64,000 bases of DNA from Methylobacterium sp. W2 (GTDB lineage Bacteria > Pseudomonadota > Alphaproteobacteria > Rhizobiales > Beijerinckiaceae): positions 218,420 to 282,419 of the forward strand of contig NZ_VMOA01000001.1 of NCBI RefSeq assembly GCF_020662345.1. The letters run 5' to 3'. The position numbers were made by a program, and so were the translations under genes. Numbering within the stretch: the first letter of the stretch is position 1; each line of letters begins with the position of its first letter. Below, piece after piece: positions 56,814 through 64,000 of this stretch. Under the pieces are notes generated by a model that searched no databases, was not told the origin of the DNA, and worked only from the letters and a program-made list of their open reading frames with translations.

Positions 56814-57794
56814 ATGTTATCGGACGATACATTTTCGCGCAGATCGCCGGGACCTGTGGCGCCCGGAGCAACGAACCGGCGCGGCGCGCTGGCGCTGCTG
56901 GTCACTGGGCTGGTCACCTGGGCCGTCACGGCGGGCACGTCCGCGCGGGCGGACCGCCCCCTCGTCGTGGCCTCGAAGAGCGACACCGAGGGCGCGCTCA
57001 CGGGGGCGATGATCGCCCTGGCGCTGGAGCATCTCGGCGTGCCGGTGGTCCGCAAGCTCGGCCTCGGCCCCACCCTGATCGTCCGCGACGCCCTGCTCTC
57101 CGGGGAGGTCGACATCTACCCGGAATACACCGGCAACGGGGCGTTCTTCACCGGCACCGAGACCGATCCCGCCTGGAAAATCCCGCAGGAGGCCTACGAG
57201 ACCATCCGGCGCAAGGATGCCGAGCGGGGGCTGGTCTGGCTCGCGAGGGCGCCGGCCAACAACACCTGGCTCCTCGCCCTCAACGGCGACTTCGCCCGCT
57301 CGCGGCATCTGGCCACGATGGCGGATTTCGCCAAGGCCGCCAATGACGGCCTCATCCTGCTCGCGGCCTCCACCGAGTTCGTGGAAAGCCCGGCGGCGCT
57401 GCCGTCCTTCGAGGCGGCCTACGGCTTCAGCCTCCCCCTCGATCGCATCATCAGCCTGCCCGGCGGCGACACGGCGGTGACGGCCCGGGCTGCGGCGCAG
57501 CGGATCAGCGGGGTCAATGCGGGCATGGTCTATGGCACCGACGGCGCGCTCTCGGCCCTCGACCTCGTGGTCATGAGCGATCCCAAGGCGGCCCAGATCG
57601 TCTACGAGGTCGCCCCGGTGATCCGCGCCTCCGCGCTGGAGCGCTACCCGGCCATCGGCCCGGCCTTGGCGCGGGTCTTTGCCGGGCTCGATGCACCGAC
57701 CCTGCGCGGCCTCAACGGCCGAATCACCGTGGACGGCGAGGTCGCGGATCGGGTCGCTCGGCGCTACCTCAACGAGCGCGGGCTGATCGGGTGA
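56814..57794 (+). CDS. Osmoprotectant-type ABC substrate-binding protein (OpuAC/YehZ-like)
   Basis: A 326-residue protein with a long N-terminus and a signal segment (ALALLVTGLVTWAVTAGTSARA), then a type II periplasmic-binding fold. VASKSDTEGALTGAMIALAL, LSGEVDIYPEYTGNGAFF and VTARAAAQRISGVNAGMVYGTDG fit the glycine-betaine / quaternary-amine (OpuAC, YehZ/OsmF) family. A tyrosine-rich site (YPEYTG) is consistent with cation binding. The ATG at 56814 precedes the signal; the stop overlaps the next gene (GTGA). First of three genes; substrate uncertain. Confidence 0.85.
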   Translation: MLSDDTFSRRSPGPVAPGATNRRGALALLVTGLVTWAVTAGTSARADRPLVVASKSDTEGALTGAMIALALEHLGVPVVRKLGLGPTLIVRDALLSGEVDIYPEYTGNGAFFTGTETDPAWKIPQEAYETIRRKDAERGLVWLARAPANNTWLLALNGDFARSRHLATMADFAKAANDGLILLAASTEFVESPAALPSFEAAYGFSLPLDRIISLPGGDTAVTARAAAQRISGVNAGMVYGTDGALSALDLVVMSDPKAAQIVYEVAPVIRASALERYPAIGPALARVFAGLDAPTLRGLNGRITVDGEVADRVARRYLNERGLIG

Positions 57795-58975
57795 AAGCGC
57801 CATCGCTACCCGCTTCCATGCGTCATGCGACGGGCAATCGAGCGCCATGGGCCGGGCTTTTCGGGGCTGCCATTCTCGTCGCATCCTTCCATGGGATGAC
57901 GCTCCTCGACGTGGCGGCAAACCGCCTCCTGCCCGGCGATCCCGTCCGTGCTTCCGCGTTCCACACTTGGTCGATCGGCCTCGTCTCGCTCCTGGCGCTG
58001 ACCGGCCTCGTCATCGGCGCGGCGCTGCCCCGGCGCGCGGGCGGTCTTCTGGCGCTCTGCCTCTTCCTGTCGGCCTGGGCCGTGCTCGTGCTCGGCCTCG
58101 GCGCGGAGGCGGCCCGGATCGTGGCGACCATGCCGCCGGCGGCGAGGGCCAGCCTCGGTTCCGGGTTCTGGCTGGCCTCGGCCTGCCTCCTGGCCCTCGC
58201 TGGCGGCAGCATCGCACGGGTCCGGCGCCGGGGGCTCGGCGTGCTCGCCATCCTCGCCGCCTCGGGGTTCCTGGTCGCGGCGTGGCGCGGCGGCGGGTTG
58301 GACGGGCTGTCCCTGGCGGTGGAATATGCCGGGCGGCGGGAGGCGGTGCATGAGGCCATCGCCGAGCACCTGCTCCTGGCGGGGGGAGCGGTCGCCCTCG
58401 CCATCCCGGCAGCGGTCCTTCTGTCCCTCTGGCGCTCCGGGCAGGGGCTCGTCGGGCTCCTCGTCAGCGGCGTGCAGGTGATCCCCGCCGTCGCCCTGCT
58501 GGGCGCCCTCGTCGCCCTCGTCGGCGGAGTGCTGCGCGCCGTGCCGGCCCTGCGCGATCTCGGCCTGTCGGCCCTCGGGCCATGGCCCGCCCTTCTCGGC
58601 ATCGCCGCCTACCTGCTGCTGCCCCTCTGGCGCGGGATCGGCACGGCCCTGCGCGCCGCCGATCCCGCCGTCATCGACGCCGCCGAGGCCATGGGCCTGA
58701 CGAAGGTTCAGATCCTGGCCCGAGTGAAGTTGCCCCTCGGCGCGCCTATGCTGGTGGGCGCCCTGCGAGTCGCGGCGGTCCAGAGCCTCGGCCTCGCGAC
58801 GCTGGGCGCCCTCATCGGCGCGGGCGGCCTCGGGCGGATCGTCTTCGACGGCATGGCGCAATTCGCCCCCGACCTGATCCTGCTGGGCGCCATCCCCATC
58901 ATCCTGCTGTCGCTGGCGGCGGAAGGGTCGCTGAGCGCCGTCGAGGCCTCCTGCCGGGCGCGGTGGCGCGCATGA
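57791..58975 (+). CDS. ABC transporter permease (YehY-like)
   Basis: A 394-residue protein. The N-terminal half has about five extra membrane helices, and the C-terminal half (about 185-390) is the standard OpuCB/YehW permease domain with EAMGLTKVQILARVKLPLG as the coupling helix that contacts an ATPase. The extended form matches E. coli YehY. GTGA overlap upstream and ATGA overlap downstream show a tightly coupled operon. Forms the channel with the next gene. Confidence 0.87.
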   Translation: MKAPSLPASMRHATGNRAPWAGLFGAAILVASFHGMTLLDVAANRLLPGDPVRASAFHTWSIGLVSLLALTGLVIGAALPRRAGGLLALCLFLSAWAVLVLGLGAEAARIVATMPPAARASLGSGFWLASACLLALAGGSIARVRRRGLGVLAILAASGFLVAAWRGGGLDGLSLAVEYAGRREAVHEAIAEHLLLAGGAVALAIPAAVLLSLWRSGQGLVGLLVSGVQVIPAVALLGALVALVGGVLRAVPALRDLGLSALGPWPALLGIAAYLLLPLWRGIGTALRAADPAVIDAAEAMGLTKVQILARVKLPLGAPMLVGALRVAAVQSLGLATLGALIGAGGLGRIVFDGMAQFAPDLILLGAIPIILLSLAAEGSLSAVEASCRARWRA

Positions 58976-59712
58976 GGCCCAGCCTGCGCACCGCCCTCAT
59001 CACCGGCCTCGTCGGGGCGGTCCTCGCCGCCATGAGCCACCCCTCCGTGGCGGCCTGGATCGTCGCGGGCCTTGGCGAGGCGCCGCGACGCGGCTTGAGC
59101 GCGGAGCGCCTGCTCGCCCTGGCAACGCACCACCTCGCCCTCGCCGGCATCGGGCTCGCCCTGGTGGCGTTGCTCGGCCTCGGCCTCGGCATCCTCGCCA
59201 CGCGCGCCGGCGCGGCGTCCCTGCGCGGCGGCATCGACGGCATCGCCGCCGCCGCGCAAGCGGTGCCGCCGGTGGTGATGGTGGCGCTCGCCCTGCCCGT
59301 CCTCGGCTTCGGCGGTCCGCCGACCCTGCTGGCGCTCGTCGCCTACGGCATCATGCCGGTGCTGCGCAGCACGGTGGGGGCGCTGGAATCGGTCTCGCCC
59401 GAGGCGCGCGAGGCGGCGCACGCCATGGGGTTCACGCCTCTGCAGATCCTGCTGCGGGTGGAACTGCCCCTGGCGATGCCGGGCCTCGTCGATGCCCTGC
59501 GCACGGCCCTCGTCCTCGCCATCGCCACCACGGCGGTGGGAGCGCTGGCAGGAGCCTCGACCCTCGGCACGCCCATCGTCGCCGGTCTGCAGAACCAGAA
59601 CGTCCTGCCGATGCTGCAGGGGGCGCTGGCCACCGCCGCCCTGGCCTTCCTCTGCGATGCGGCCATGCTGGCCCTGGCGAGCCTCGCCTCGGCGGACCGG
59701 GCGCAGCGATGA
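58972..59712 (+). CDS. ABC transporter permease (YehW/OpuCB-like)
   Basis: A 246-residue permease with five or six membrane helices and the coupling helix HAMGFTPLQILLRVELPLA. It pairs with the longer permease upstream. In E. coli the set is yehZYXW, with yehX encoding the ATPase; here no ATPase gene follows. The next plus-strand sequence is a palindromic repeat and non-coding DNA. The ATP-binding subunit must be encoded elsewhere or shared. Confidence 0.88.
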   Translation: MRPSLRTALITGLVGAVLAAMSHPSVAAWIVAGLGEAPRRGLSAERLLALATHHLALAGIGLALVALLGLGLGILATRAGAASLRGGIDGIAAAAQAVPPVVMVALALPVLGFGGPPTLLALVAYGIMPVLRSTVGALESVSPEAREAAHAMGFTPLQILLRVELPLAMPGLVDALRTALVLAIATTAVGALAGASTLGTPIVAGLQNQNVLPMLQGALATAALAFLCDAAMLALASLASADRAQR

Positions 59713-59799
59713 ACGGGTTTCGCCAAGGCGGTGACGGCTTTTGCCCCCTGAAGCCGGCGACGGGTCAGGGCCCGTTTGAGTCGCTCTACCAAGGCTTTA

Positions 59800-59906
59800 C
59801 CTCATCCCGAGGTGCCGCGTAGCGGCCTCGAAGGAGGCGTCCGGGGATCGCGCGACGACTGGAGGGCTTTCTCGAGGCCTCCGCTACGCTTCGGCACCTC
59901 ATCGGG
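59800..59906. repeat. REP-like palindromic intergenic element
   Basis: A roughly 107-base imperfect inverted repeat. The left arm, from CTCATCCCGAGGTGCCG through CGTAGCGG and CCTCGAAG (59801-59832), pairs with the right arm, CTCGAGGCC ... CCGCTACG ... CGGCACCTCA (59871-59902), with small indels. It lies in non-coding DNA after the transporter operon. The sequence type (CTCATCC.GAGGTGC ... CTCGAAGGA) resembles dispersed palindromes I associate with this order; copy number cannot be judged from one window. Confidence 0.65.
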
Positions 59907-59963
59907 CCGGCGCAGCCCCAGGATGTCGAGCGGCGGCACGGGCAGTCCGCCCTCGACGGCCGT

Positions 59964-60050
59964 TCAGGCGATTTCGACGTCCTCGATGATGGCGTCCTGC
60001 CGACGGCTCAGATCACGTGACCGTTCCGGCGAGTACCGTTTCCAGAGCAT
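59964..60050 (-). CDS. Possible 28-residue small ORF
   Basis: An ATG-started frame (MLWKRYSPERS, then RDLSRRQDAIIEDVEIA) between the REP-like element and the LOV kinase, 130 bases downstream of the kinase stop. The acidic-amphipathic end looks protein-like, and the codons fit the genome. No convincing ribosome site is visible. It may be a small protein, the remnant tail of a lost gene, or chance. Confidence 0.25.
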   Translation of the reverse strand: MLWKRYSPERSRDLSRRQDAIIEDVEIA

Positions 60051-60180
60051 CGCAAGGTGTCACCGGACGTTGCCTGCTTGTCCCGGGCCGGAACGGCAAT
60101 GTCGCCTCGAATTGGGGAGCGGCCCCCCACATGATGGCAGATGTGCATTCTGACCGATACGCTGGGGTATCGGAGCCAAA

Positions 60181-61650
60181 TCAATCCCGTGTGATTTCCG
60201 GCAAAGCGGCTTCGGCCGTGAAGACGACGCCGCGTGAGCGATAGTCGATCTCGGCCGTGCCGCCGATCTCCTGTGCCAGCGCCCGCTCGATCATCCGTGA
60301 GCCGAAGCCGGTCCGGGTCGGTCGAGACACCCGAGGCCCGCCGATCTCCTGCCATTGGAACCAGAGGCGGGCCGGGGTCGACGTTTCCGACACATCCCAA
60401 CTCACGATCACGCGGCCTTCGTCCTTCGACAGAGACCCGTATTTCACCGAGTTGGTGGCGAGCTCGTGGATCGCCAATGCAAACGCCAGGGCGACGCGGG
60501 GGGCGACCCGGAGGATCGGGCCGCCGATCTTGAAGCGGTGCTCCTGCTCGACGCCGAAGGCGTGCAGCGCCGAGATGACCACCTCCGTCAGGGTCGCCCA
60601 ATCTCCACTGCCACGGGCCAGCATCGCCGTCGCGGCCGACAGGGATTTGAGACGCGCTTCCATCGCCACCTGCGCCTCTTCGAGCGAGGAGGCGCCCCGC
60701 AGCGTCTGACGGGAGATGGATTGGACGGTCGCGAGGGTGTTCTGGATGCGGTGATTGAGTTCGCCCGCAAGGAGGTCGCGGTGTTCCTCGGCGCGCTTGC
60801 GGTCGGTGATGTCGAGGCTGATCCCGGCGATGCTCAACGGTGTGCCATCGGCGCGATACGACGCTTGTCCGCGTAGCTGGAGCCAACGAATATCGCCCGG
60901 CGGCGTTACCACCCGAACTTCGATGTCGTAGTCCGAATGGCTGGCAATCGCCGCATCCCGCGCGGACAATTTGCGCTCCCGGTCATCCGGGTGGATCGCG
61001 GCCAGCGTCTCTTCGTAGGTGAAAGGCTCGTTCGGCGAGCGGCCGAAATTCTCTTTGAAACCTTCGGACGCCATCAACCGCATCGTGCGCAGATCGACGC
61101 TCCACGATCCGAGGCGTCCGGCCTTGAGCGTGAAACGGAGACGTCCCTCGCTCTGGATCAAGTCCTGCGACCGTTGAGAGGCCTCGGCCTCCAAGGCGTC
61201 ACGATCCTGCTGGAGCCGAACGAGGCGCTCCTTTTCCAAGGTGACATCGAACTGCGACGCGAAGAAATACGTCAGCTCGCCGTCCTCGTCGAACACGGGC
61301 GAGACGAGGAGGCGGTTCCAGAAGAGGGTCCCATCCTTGCGGTGATTGCGCAGATCGAGTTCGATGGGCACGCGCCGCTCGATCGCATCTCTGACCCGCG
61401 TCACGTCGGCCTGGTTCGTTTCCGGCCCTTGGAGAAACCGGCAGTTCCGGCCCAGGATTTCGTGCCGCTCGTAGCCGGTCAGCCTCGAGAAGGCGTTATT
61501 CACGAAGACGATGGGATTGTCGGGCTGGCGGGGGTCCGTGATCAGCATCGGCATGCGTGTGGCACGGACAGCCCCGGCGAACGGGTCGGAACCCGGCTCG
61601 GGACGTGCGATCTCGGCGTCGATGCGCTCGTCTTCGTTGTGGTCGCTCAC
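60181..61650 (-). CDS. LOV-domain HWE histidine kinase (predicted blue-light sensor)
   Basis: A 489-residue soluble kinase. Residues about 25-138 form a LOV domain with GRNCRFLQG, whose C70 would form the flavin adduct, plus the flavin-contacting N102, N112 and Q133. A second PAS/PAC domain follows (about 170-287). The kinase region is HWE type: ELNHRIQNTLATVQSI with H300, ELATNSVKYGSLS and the WQE block in FQWQEIGGP. The domain order resembles Brucella LOV-HK, which links blue light to the general stress pathway. No photoproduct or partner is encoded beside it; the nearest single-domain regulator is at 56.2 kb. Confidence 0.92.
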   Translation of the reverse strand: MSDHNEDERIDAEIARPEPGSDPFAGAVRATRMPMLITDPRQPDNPIVFVNNAFSRLTGYERHEILGRNCRFLQGPETNQADVTRVRDAIERRVPIELDLRNHRKDGTLFWNRLLVSPVFDEDGELTYFFASQFDVTLEKERLVRLQQDRDALEAEASQRSQDLIQSEGRLRFTLKAGRLGSWSVDLRTMRLMASEGFKENFGRSPNEPFTYEETLAAIHPDDRERKLSARDAAIASHSDYDIEVRVVTPPGDIRWLQLRGQASYRADGTPLSIAGISLDITDRKRAEEHRDLLAGELNHRIQNTLATVQSISRQTLRGASSLEEAQVAMEARLKSLSAATAMLARGSGDWATLTEVVISALHAFGVEQEHRFKIGGPILRVAPRVALAFALAIHELATNSVKYGSLSKDEGRVIVSWDVSETSTPARLWFQWQEIGGPRVSRPTRTGFGSRMIERALAQEIGGTAEIDYRSRGVVFTAEAALPEITRD

Positions 61651-61907
61651 CCGTCACGATCTCTCAAGCCTGGCTTTGATGTACGGGGCGGATCGCGACA
61701 AGGCGAGCGTGGCAAATGATCCCTTGGACATGCCATCGCACCAGGGTCGATCACCCCGCGAGCCCCCGGCCCGGTGACCCAATAGACAAGACTGGACGAC
61801 CTGCTCCAGCCTCGATGACTGCCTGAATTACCATGACCGCATCAGGTCAAGGCCGGCCCCTCGCAGGATCGGCCAGCGTGAGTCTTGATCCACCGCCGCG
61901 AAAACCT

Positions 61908-63260
61908 TCACTCGTCCTTGAACACCACCTTGGCGCCGCGCTCGATACGGGTGGCGAGGTCGCGGGCGTCCCAGTTGGTGAGGCGGATGCAGCCGTGGGA
62001 TTCGGTCTTGCCGACCTTTTCCGGCTCGGGCGTGCCGTGGATGCCGTAGGACGGGATCGACAGGTCGATCCAGACGATGCCGACCGGGTTGTTCGGGCCG
62101 GGGCGGATCGAGAAGGTCTTCTTCGTCTTGACGCCCTTAAAGGCGTATTTGGGGTTGTAGGTATAGACGGGCGCGAAGGCGACGCCCTTCACCTTGGCCT
62201 CGCCGGAGGGGGCCGGCTTCTCCGCGCTGCCGATGGAGGCAGGATAATAGGCCCGCAGGGTGCCGTCCTCGCCAAAGCCCCGGACATGGCGGGTGACCTT
62301 GTCGACCTCGACCCGCGCGATGTCTTTCTTGGGTGTGTCGTCCTTCTTCTGCGCCTCATCGCTCTTGGACGCATCGTCCTTCTTCGACGTGTCCGTGCCG
62401 GTGTCCGCGGCCGGCTTGCCCTCGGCCGGCTTGCCCTCGGCTTTGCCGTCCGATGCATCGCGGGCCTTGTCTTCGGATTTGCCGGCCGCCTTTCCGTCGG
62501 ACTTTCCATCAGCCTTGCCGTCAGCCTTGCCCTTGGGCTTCGCCTCGTCCTTCGCCGGCTTGCCGGTTTCCAGGGGCGGGACCGCCGCCACGAGGATGCC
62601 GGTGCCGGCCTTGTCGAGGGCGGCGTCCGGGTTCAGGGCGGTGAGGAGGTCGCGCGACATGTGAAAGCGCTCGGCCAGCATTTCGCGCGGATTGGTGTAG
62701 CTCATCGCCTCGAGATCGGCCTGCTCCTCCATCTTGGGCGGAATCTTCTCCGCGAAGGGGCCGGCTGCGTCTGCATCGGTGATCGTGTAGGAGACCACCG
62801 CCGGGTCGGCGCTCGACGCGGCGAGCTTGTCGAACAGGGCCTGGTTCAGCGTCTGCGCCGGCGGCAACCCCTGCGCCACGGCGAAGGCCGACAGGGCGTT
62901 GCGCATGTTCTCGCCGTCGCGGCCATCGATGGCGCCGGGGGAGAAATGCGCCCGGTCGAGGAGCACCTGGACCTTCACCAGAAGCGGCTGGGGCCGTTTG
63001 TCTTTTCCGCTCGTGCGCGCCTTCTTGCCGCCCGCCTTGTCGCCGCTCGTCCTGTCGCCGCTCTCCGGCGCCGTGAAGGTCGCGCCGTTGATCGCCTCGA
63101 CGGTCAGGGCCTCGCCGGGGGTGGATTTATCCGGTTCGGATGCTTTCTTGTCCGGCTTCGAAGCGGTGTTTCCTGCCGGCTTCGCCTCTGCCGCCCCCGG
63201 TGTCGCCAGGCAGACGAGGGCCATGAGCGCGACGGCGCTCGTCAGGGGCAGGTGGGCCAT
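61908..63260 (-). CDS. L,D-transpeptidase with Lys/Asp/Gly-rich linker
   Basis: A 450-residue protein with a signal peptide (LTSAVALMALVCLATPGAAEA). A charged segment, a peptidoglycan-binding-like helical region (VKVQVLLDRAHFSPGAIDG, about 95-150), then a low-complexity stretch of about 90 residues made of DGKA/DDxK-type repeats (about 230-325) lead to the YkuD domain. That domain ends in YGIHGTPEPEKVGKTESHGC, abbreviated GIHGT ... SHGCIRLTNWDA, with the catalytic cysteine in HGC. The ErfK-like architecture suggests it reaches across the periplasm to cross-link peptidoglycan. Function is firm at family level. Confidence 0.92.
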   Translation of the reverse strand: MAHLPLTSAVALMALVCLATPGAAEAKPAGNTASKPDKKASEPDKSTPGEALTVEAINGATFTAPESGDRTSGDKAGGKKARTSGKDKRPQPLLVKVQVLLDRAHFSPGAIDGRDGENMRNALSAFAVAQGLPPAQTLNQALFDKLAASSADPAVVSYTITDADAAGPFAEKIPPKMEEQADLEAMSYTNPREMLAERFHMSRDLLTALNPDAALDKAGTGILVAAVPPLETGKPAKDEAKPKGKADGKADGKSDGKAAGKSEDKARDASDGKAEGKPAEGKPAADTGTDTSKKDDASKSDEAQKKDDTPKKDIARVEVDKVTRHVRGFGEDGTLRAYYPASIGSAEKPAPSGEAKVKGVAFAPVYTYNPKYAFKGVKTKKTFSIRPGPNNPVGIVWIDLSIPSYGIHGTPEPEKVGKTESHGCIRLTNWDARDLATRIERGAKVVFKDE

Positions 63261-63337
63261 TTCGGGGTCAACTTTCGCCGGGGGATCGACAGGTGCGCTC
63301 CTTCAAGCCGGGTGGGGCCTCGGGCGTTCCACACCTC

Positions 63338-64000
63338 CTACTGGCAGAGACGATGTCCCGCGTTCCTCTCGCGCTCGTCGAGATGGAGATGGTTGCCGTG
63401 GGCCGCATCCGATCCGGGTCCGAGCACCGTGCGGAAGAAGCCGCAGGCCTTGGCGCGGATCGCGGCCTGGAACGTCGCCTCCGCTGCGTCGTCGAGACCG
63501 GCGCCGACCTTGATCGGTCCACGCCCTTCGAAGCCGTAGCCCATGATGTCGACGCCGTTGGCGAAGCTGTGCTCGCTGAGCTTGGCCTCGGGATCGTGGT
63601 TCTGGCCGCGACACTCGTAGGACGTGCCGATGGACAGGCTCCGCAGGGGCGCCTTCAGGATACGCTCGGAGGCTTCCTGCGCCTCCGTCGCCAGGCGCGC
63701 CAGGGCCTCGGCGGTGTTGCAGACCAGGGTCGCCGGCGGGGTGAGCGCCACGTCGCCGGAGAGGCGGGTGAGTTTCAGTGGCTTCTCCGCGCCGCATTGC
63801 CCGTTCGCGATCGGCGGCAGCGCCTCGAACGTCGCGCCCAGACGCTCCAGGCGCTTGCGGCAGGCGGTGTCGTCGAGCGGGGCGACCGTCAGGGTGAGGG
63901 CGGGCGATGTGGCCGGCGGTGCCGAGAGATCGGCCGGGCGCGGCGGCGGCGGCGGCATCTCGGCGGCCGGGCCGGTCTCCGGCGCGGCCGGGGGAGGGGG
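63338..64000 (-). CDS. Extensin-family (DD-peptidase-like) protein, 5' end outside window
   Basis: The frame is open to the window edge, so the start is missing; about 220 residues are visible. The visible N-terminus is a proline-rich linker. The C-terminal domain matches the bacterial extensin-like family: TSYECRGQN, then SEHSFANGVDIMGYGF (His and Asp) and AAHGNHLHLD (HxH). These are the zinc-ligand positions of LAS/D,D-carboxypeptidase folds. Cysteines near C-terminal conserved positions suggest a periplasmic disulfide-bonded protein. Peptidoglycan peptidase activity is inferred from the fold. It lies upstream of the L,D-transpeptidase gene, 77 bases away, same strand. Confidence 0.85.
   Translation of the reverse strand, partial: PPPPAAPETGPAAEMPPPPPRPADLSAPPATSPALTLTVAPLDDTACRKRLERLGATFEALPPIANGQCGAEKPLKLTRLSGDVALTPPATLVCNTAEALARLATEAQEASERILKAPLRSLSIGTSYECRGQNHDPEAKLSEHSFANGVDIMGYGFEGRGPIKVGAGLDDAAEATFQAAIRAKACGFFRTVLGPGSDAAHGNHLHLDERERNAGHRLCQ

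Overview
The window is a G+C-rich chromosomal segment of an alphaproteobacterium of the order Hyphomicrobiales, most likely Methylobacterium or a close relative. The order-level placement rests on the gene set: proteins of the DUF2794, DUF1674 and DUF1236 families, a phasin, GSII-type glutamine synthetase, hisF-hisE-coaA, and a tRNA-His with A73 and no encoded G-1. It also rests on promoters of the EcfG general-stress type. The genus is an inference. I see no insertion sequence, prophage, CRISPR array, rRNA gene or replication origin; the window reads as core chromosome with some lineage-specific insertions.

Layout. 0-4.1 kb: the end of a D-glutamate catabolic pair (dgcN-dgcA), then hisF, hisE and coaA. 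4.1-8.7 kb: thpR and a TesA-like esterase on the minus strand, divergent from a YbbA/YbbP-type ABC exporter, the same arrangement as in E. coli. 9-16 kb: a Bax-inhibitor-1 protein, a candidate structured small RNA ending in an intrinsic terminator, bluB, an L,D-transpeptidase, an SDHAF4-like protein, rsmB and a secreted protein that keeps the papain-type catalytic residues. 16-21 kb: a heparinase-like protein, purH and a DUF2252 protein. 21-27.5 kb: an MHS-type transporter with a large extra loop, and the acetate operon acs-DUF485-actP. 27.6-34.5 kb: small exported proteins, an orphan periplasmic binding protein, a large PdhS-like histidine kinase and a phasin behind inverted repeats. 34.6-39.3 kb: an L,D-transpeptidase, two transglutaminase-like proteins, a NepR-like/receiver fusion and a lytic transglycosylase. 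39.7-44.5 kb: tRNA-His, a ClC-type channel, a second MHS transporter and a glycine-rich DUF1236 protein behind a consensus EcfG promoter.

44.9-53.4 kb: the common alphaproteobacterial hrcA / rph-rdgB-hemW neighbourhood, here opened by about 4.7 kb holding glutaminase, a WYL regulator with a glutathione transferase, a GSII gene with a sigma-54 type promoter, and a histidine-rich exported protein. 53.5-56.6 kb: an LpoA-like lipoprotein divergent from rsmI-yraN, then a single-domain response regulator with a FATGUY-like motif. 56.8-59.7 kb: an osmoprotectant-type importer (binding protein and two permeases) with no ATPase beside it. 59.8-64 kb: a palindromic REP-like element, a LOV-domain HWE histidine kinase (predicted blue-light sensor), a third L,D-transpeptidase and the end of an extensin-family protein.

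Two themes recur. One is cell-envelope remodelling: three L,D-transpeptidases, a lytic transglycosylase, an LpoA-like lipoprotein and an extensin-family peptidase-like protein. The other is alphaproteobacterial stress and light signalling: a NepR-like domain fused to a receiver, a FATGUY-like regulator, a LOV-HWE kinase, a PdhS-like kinase and two EcfG-type promoters. The signalling parts are scattered rather than in one operon, so any link between them is inference.
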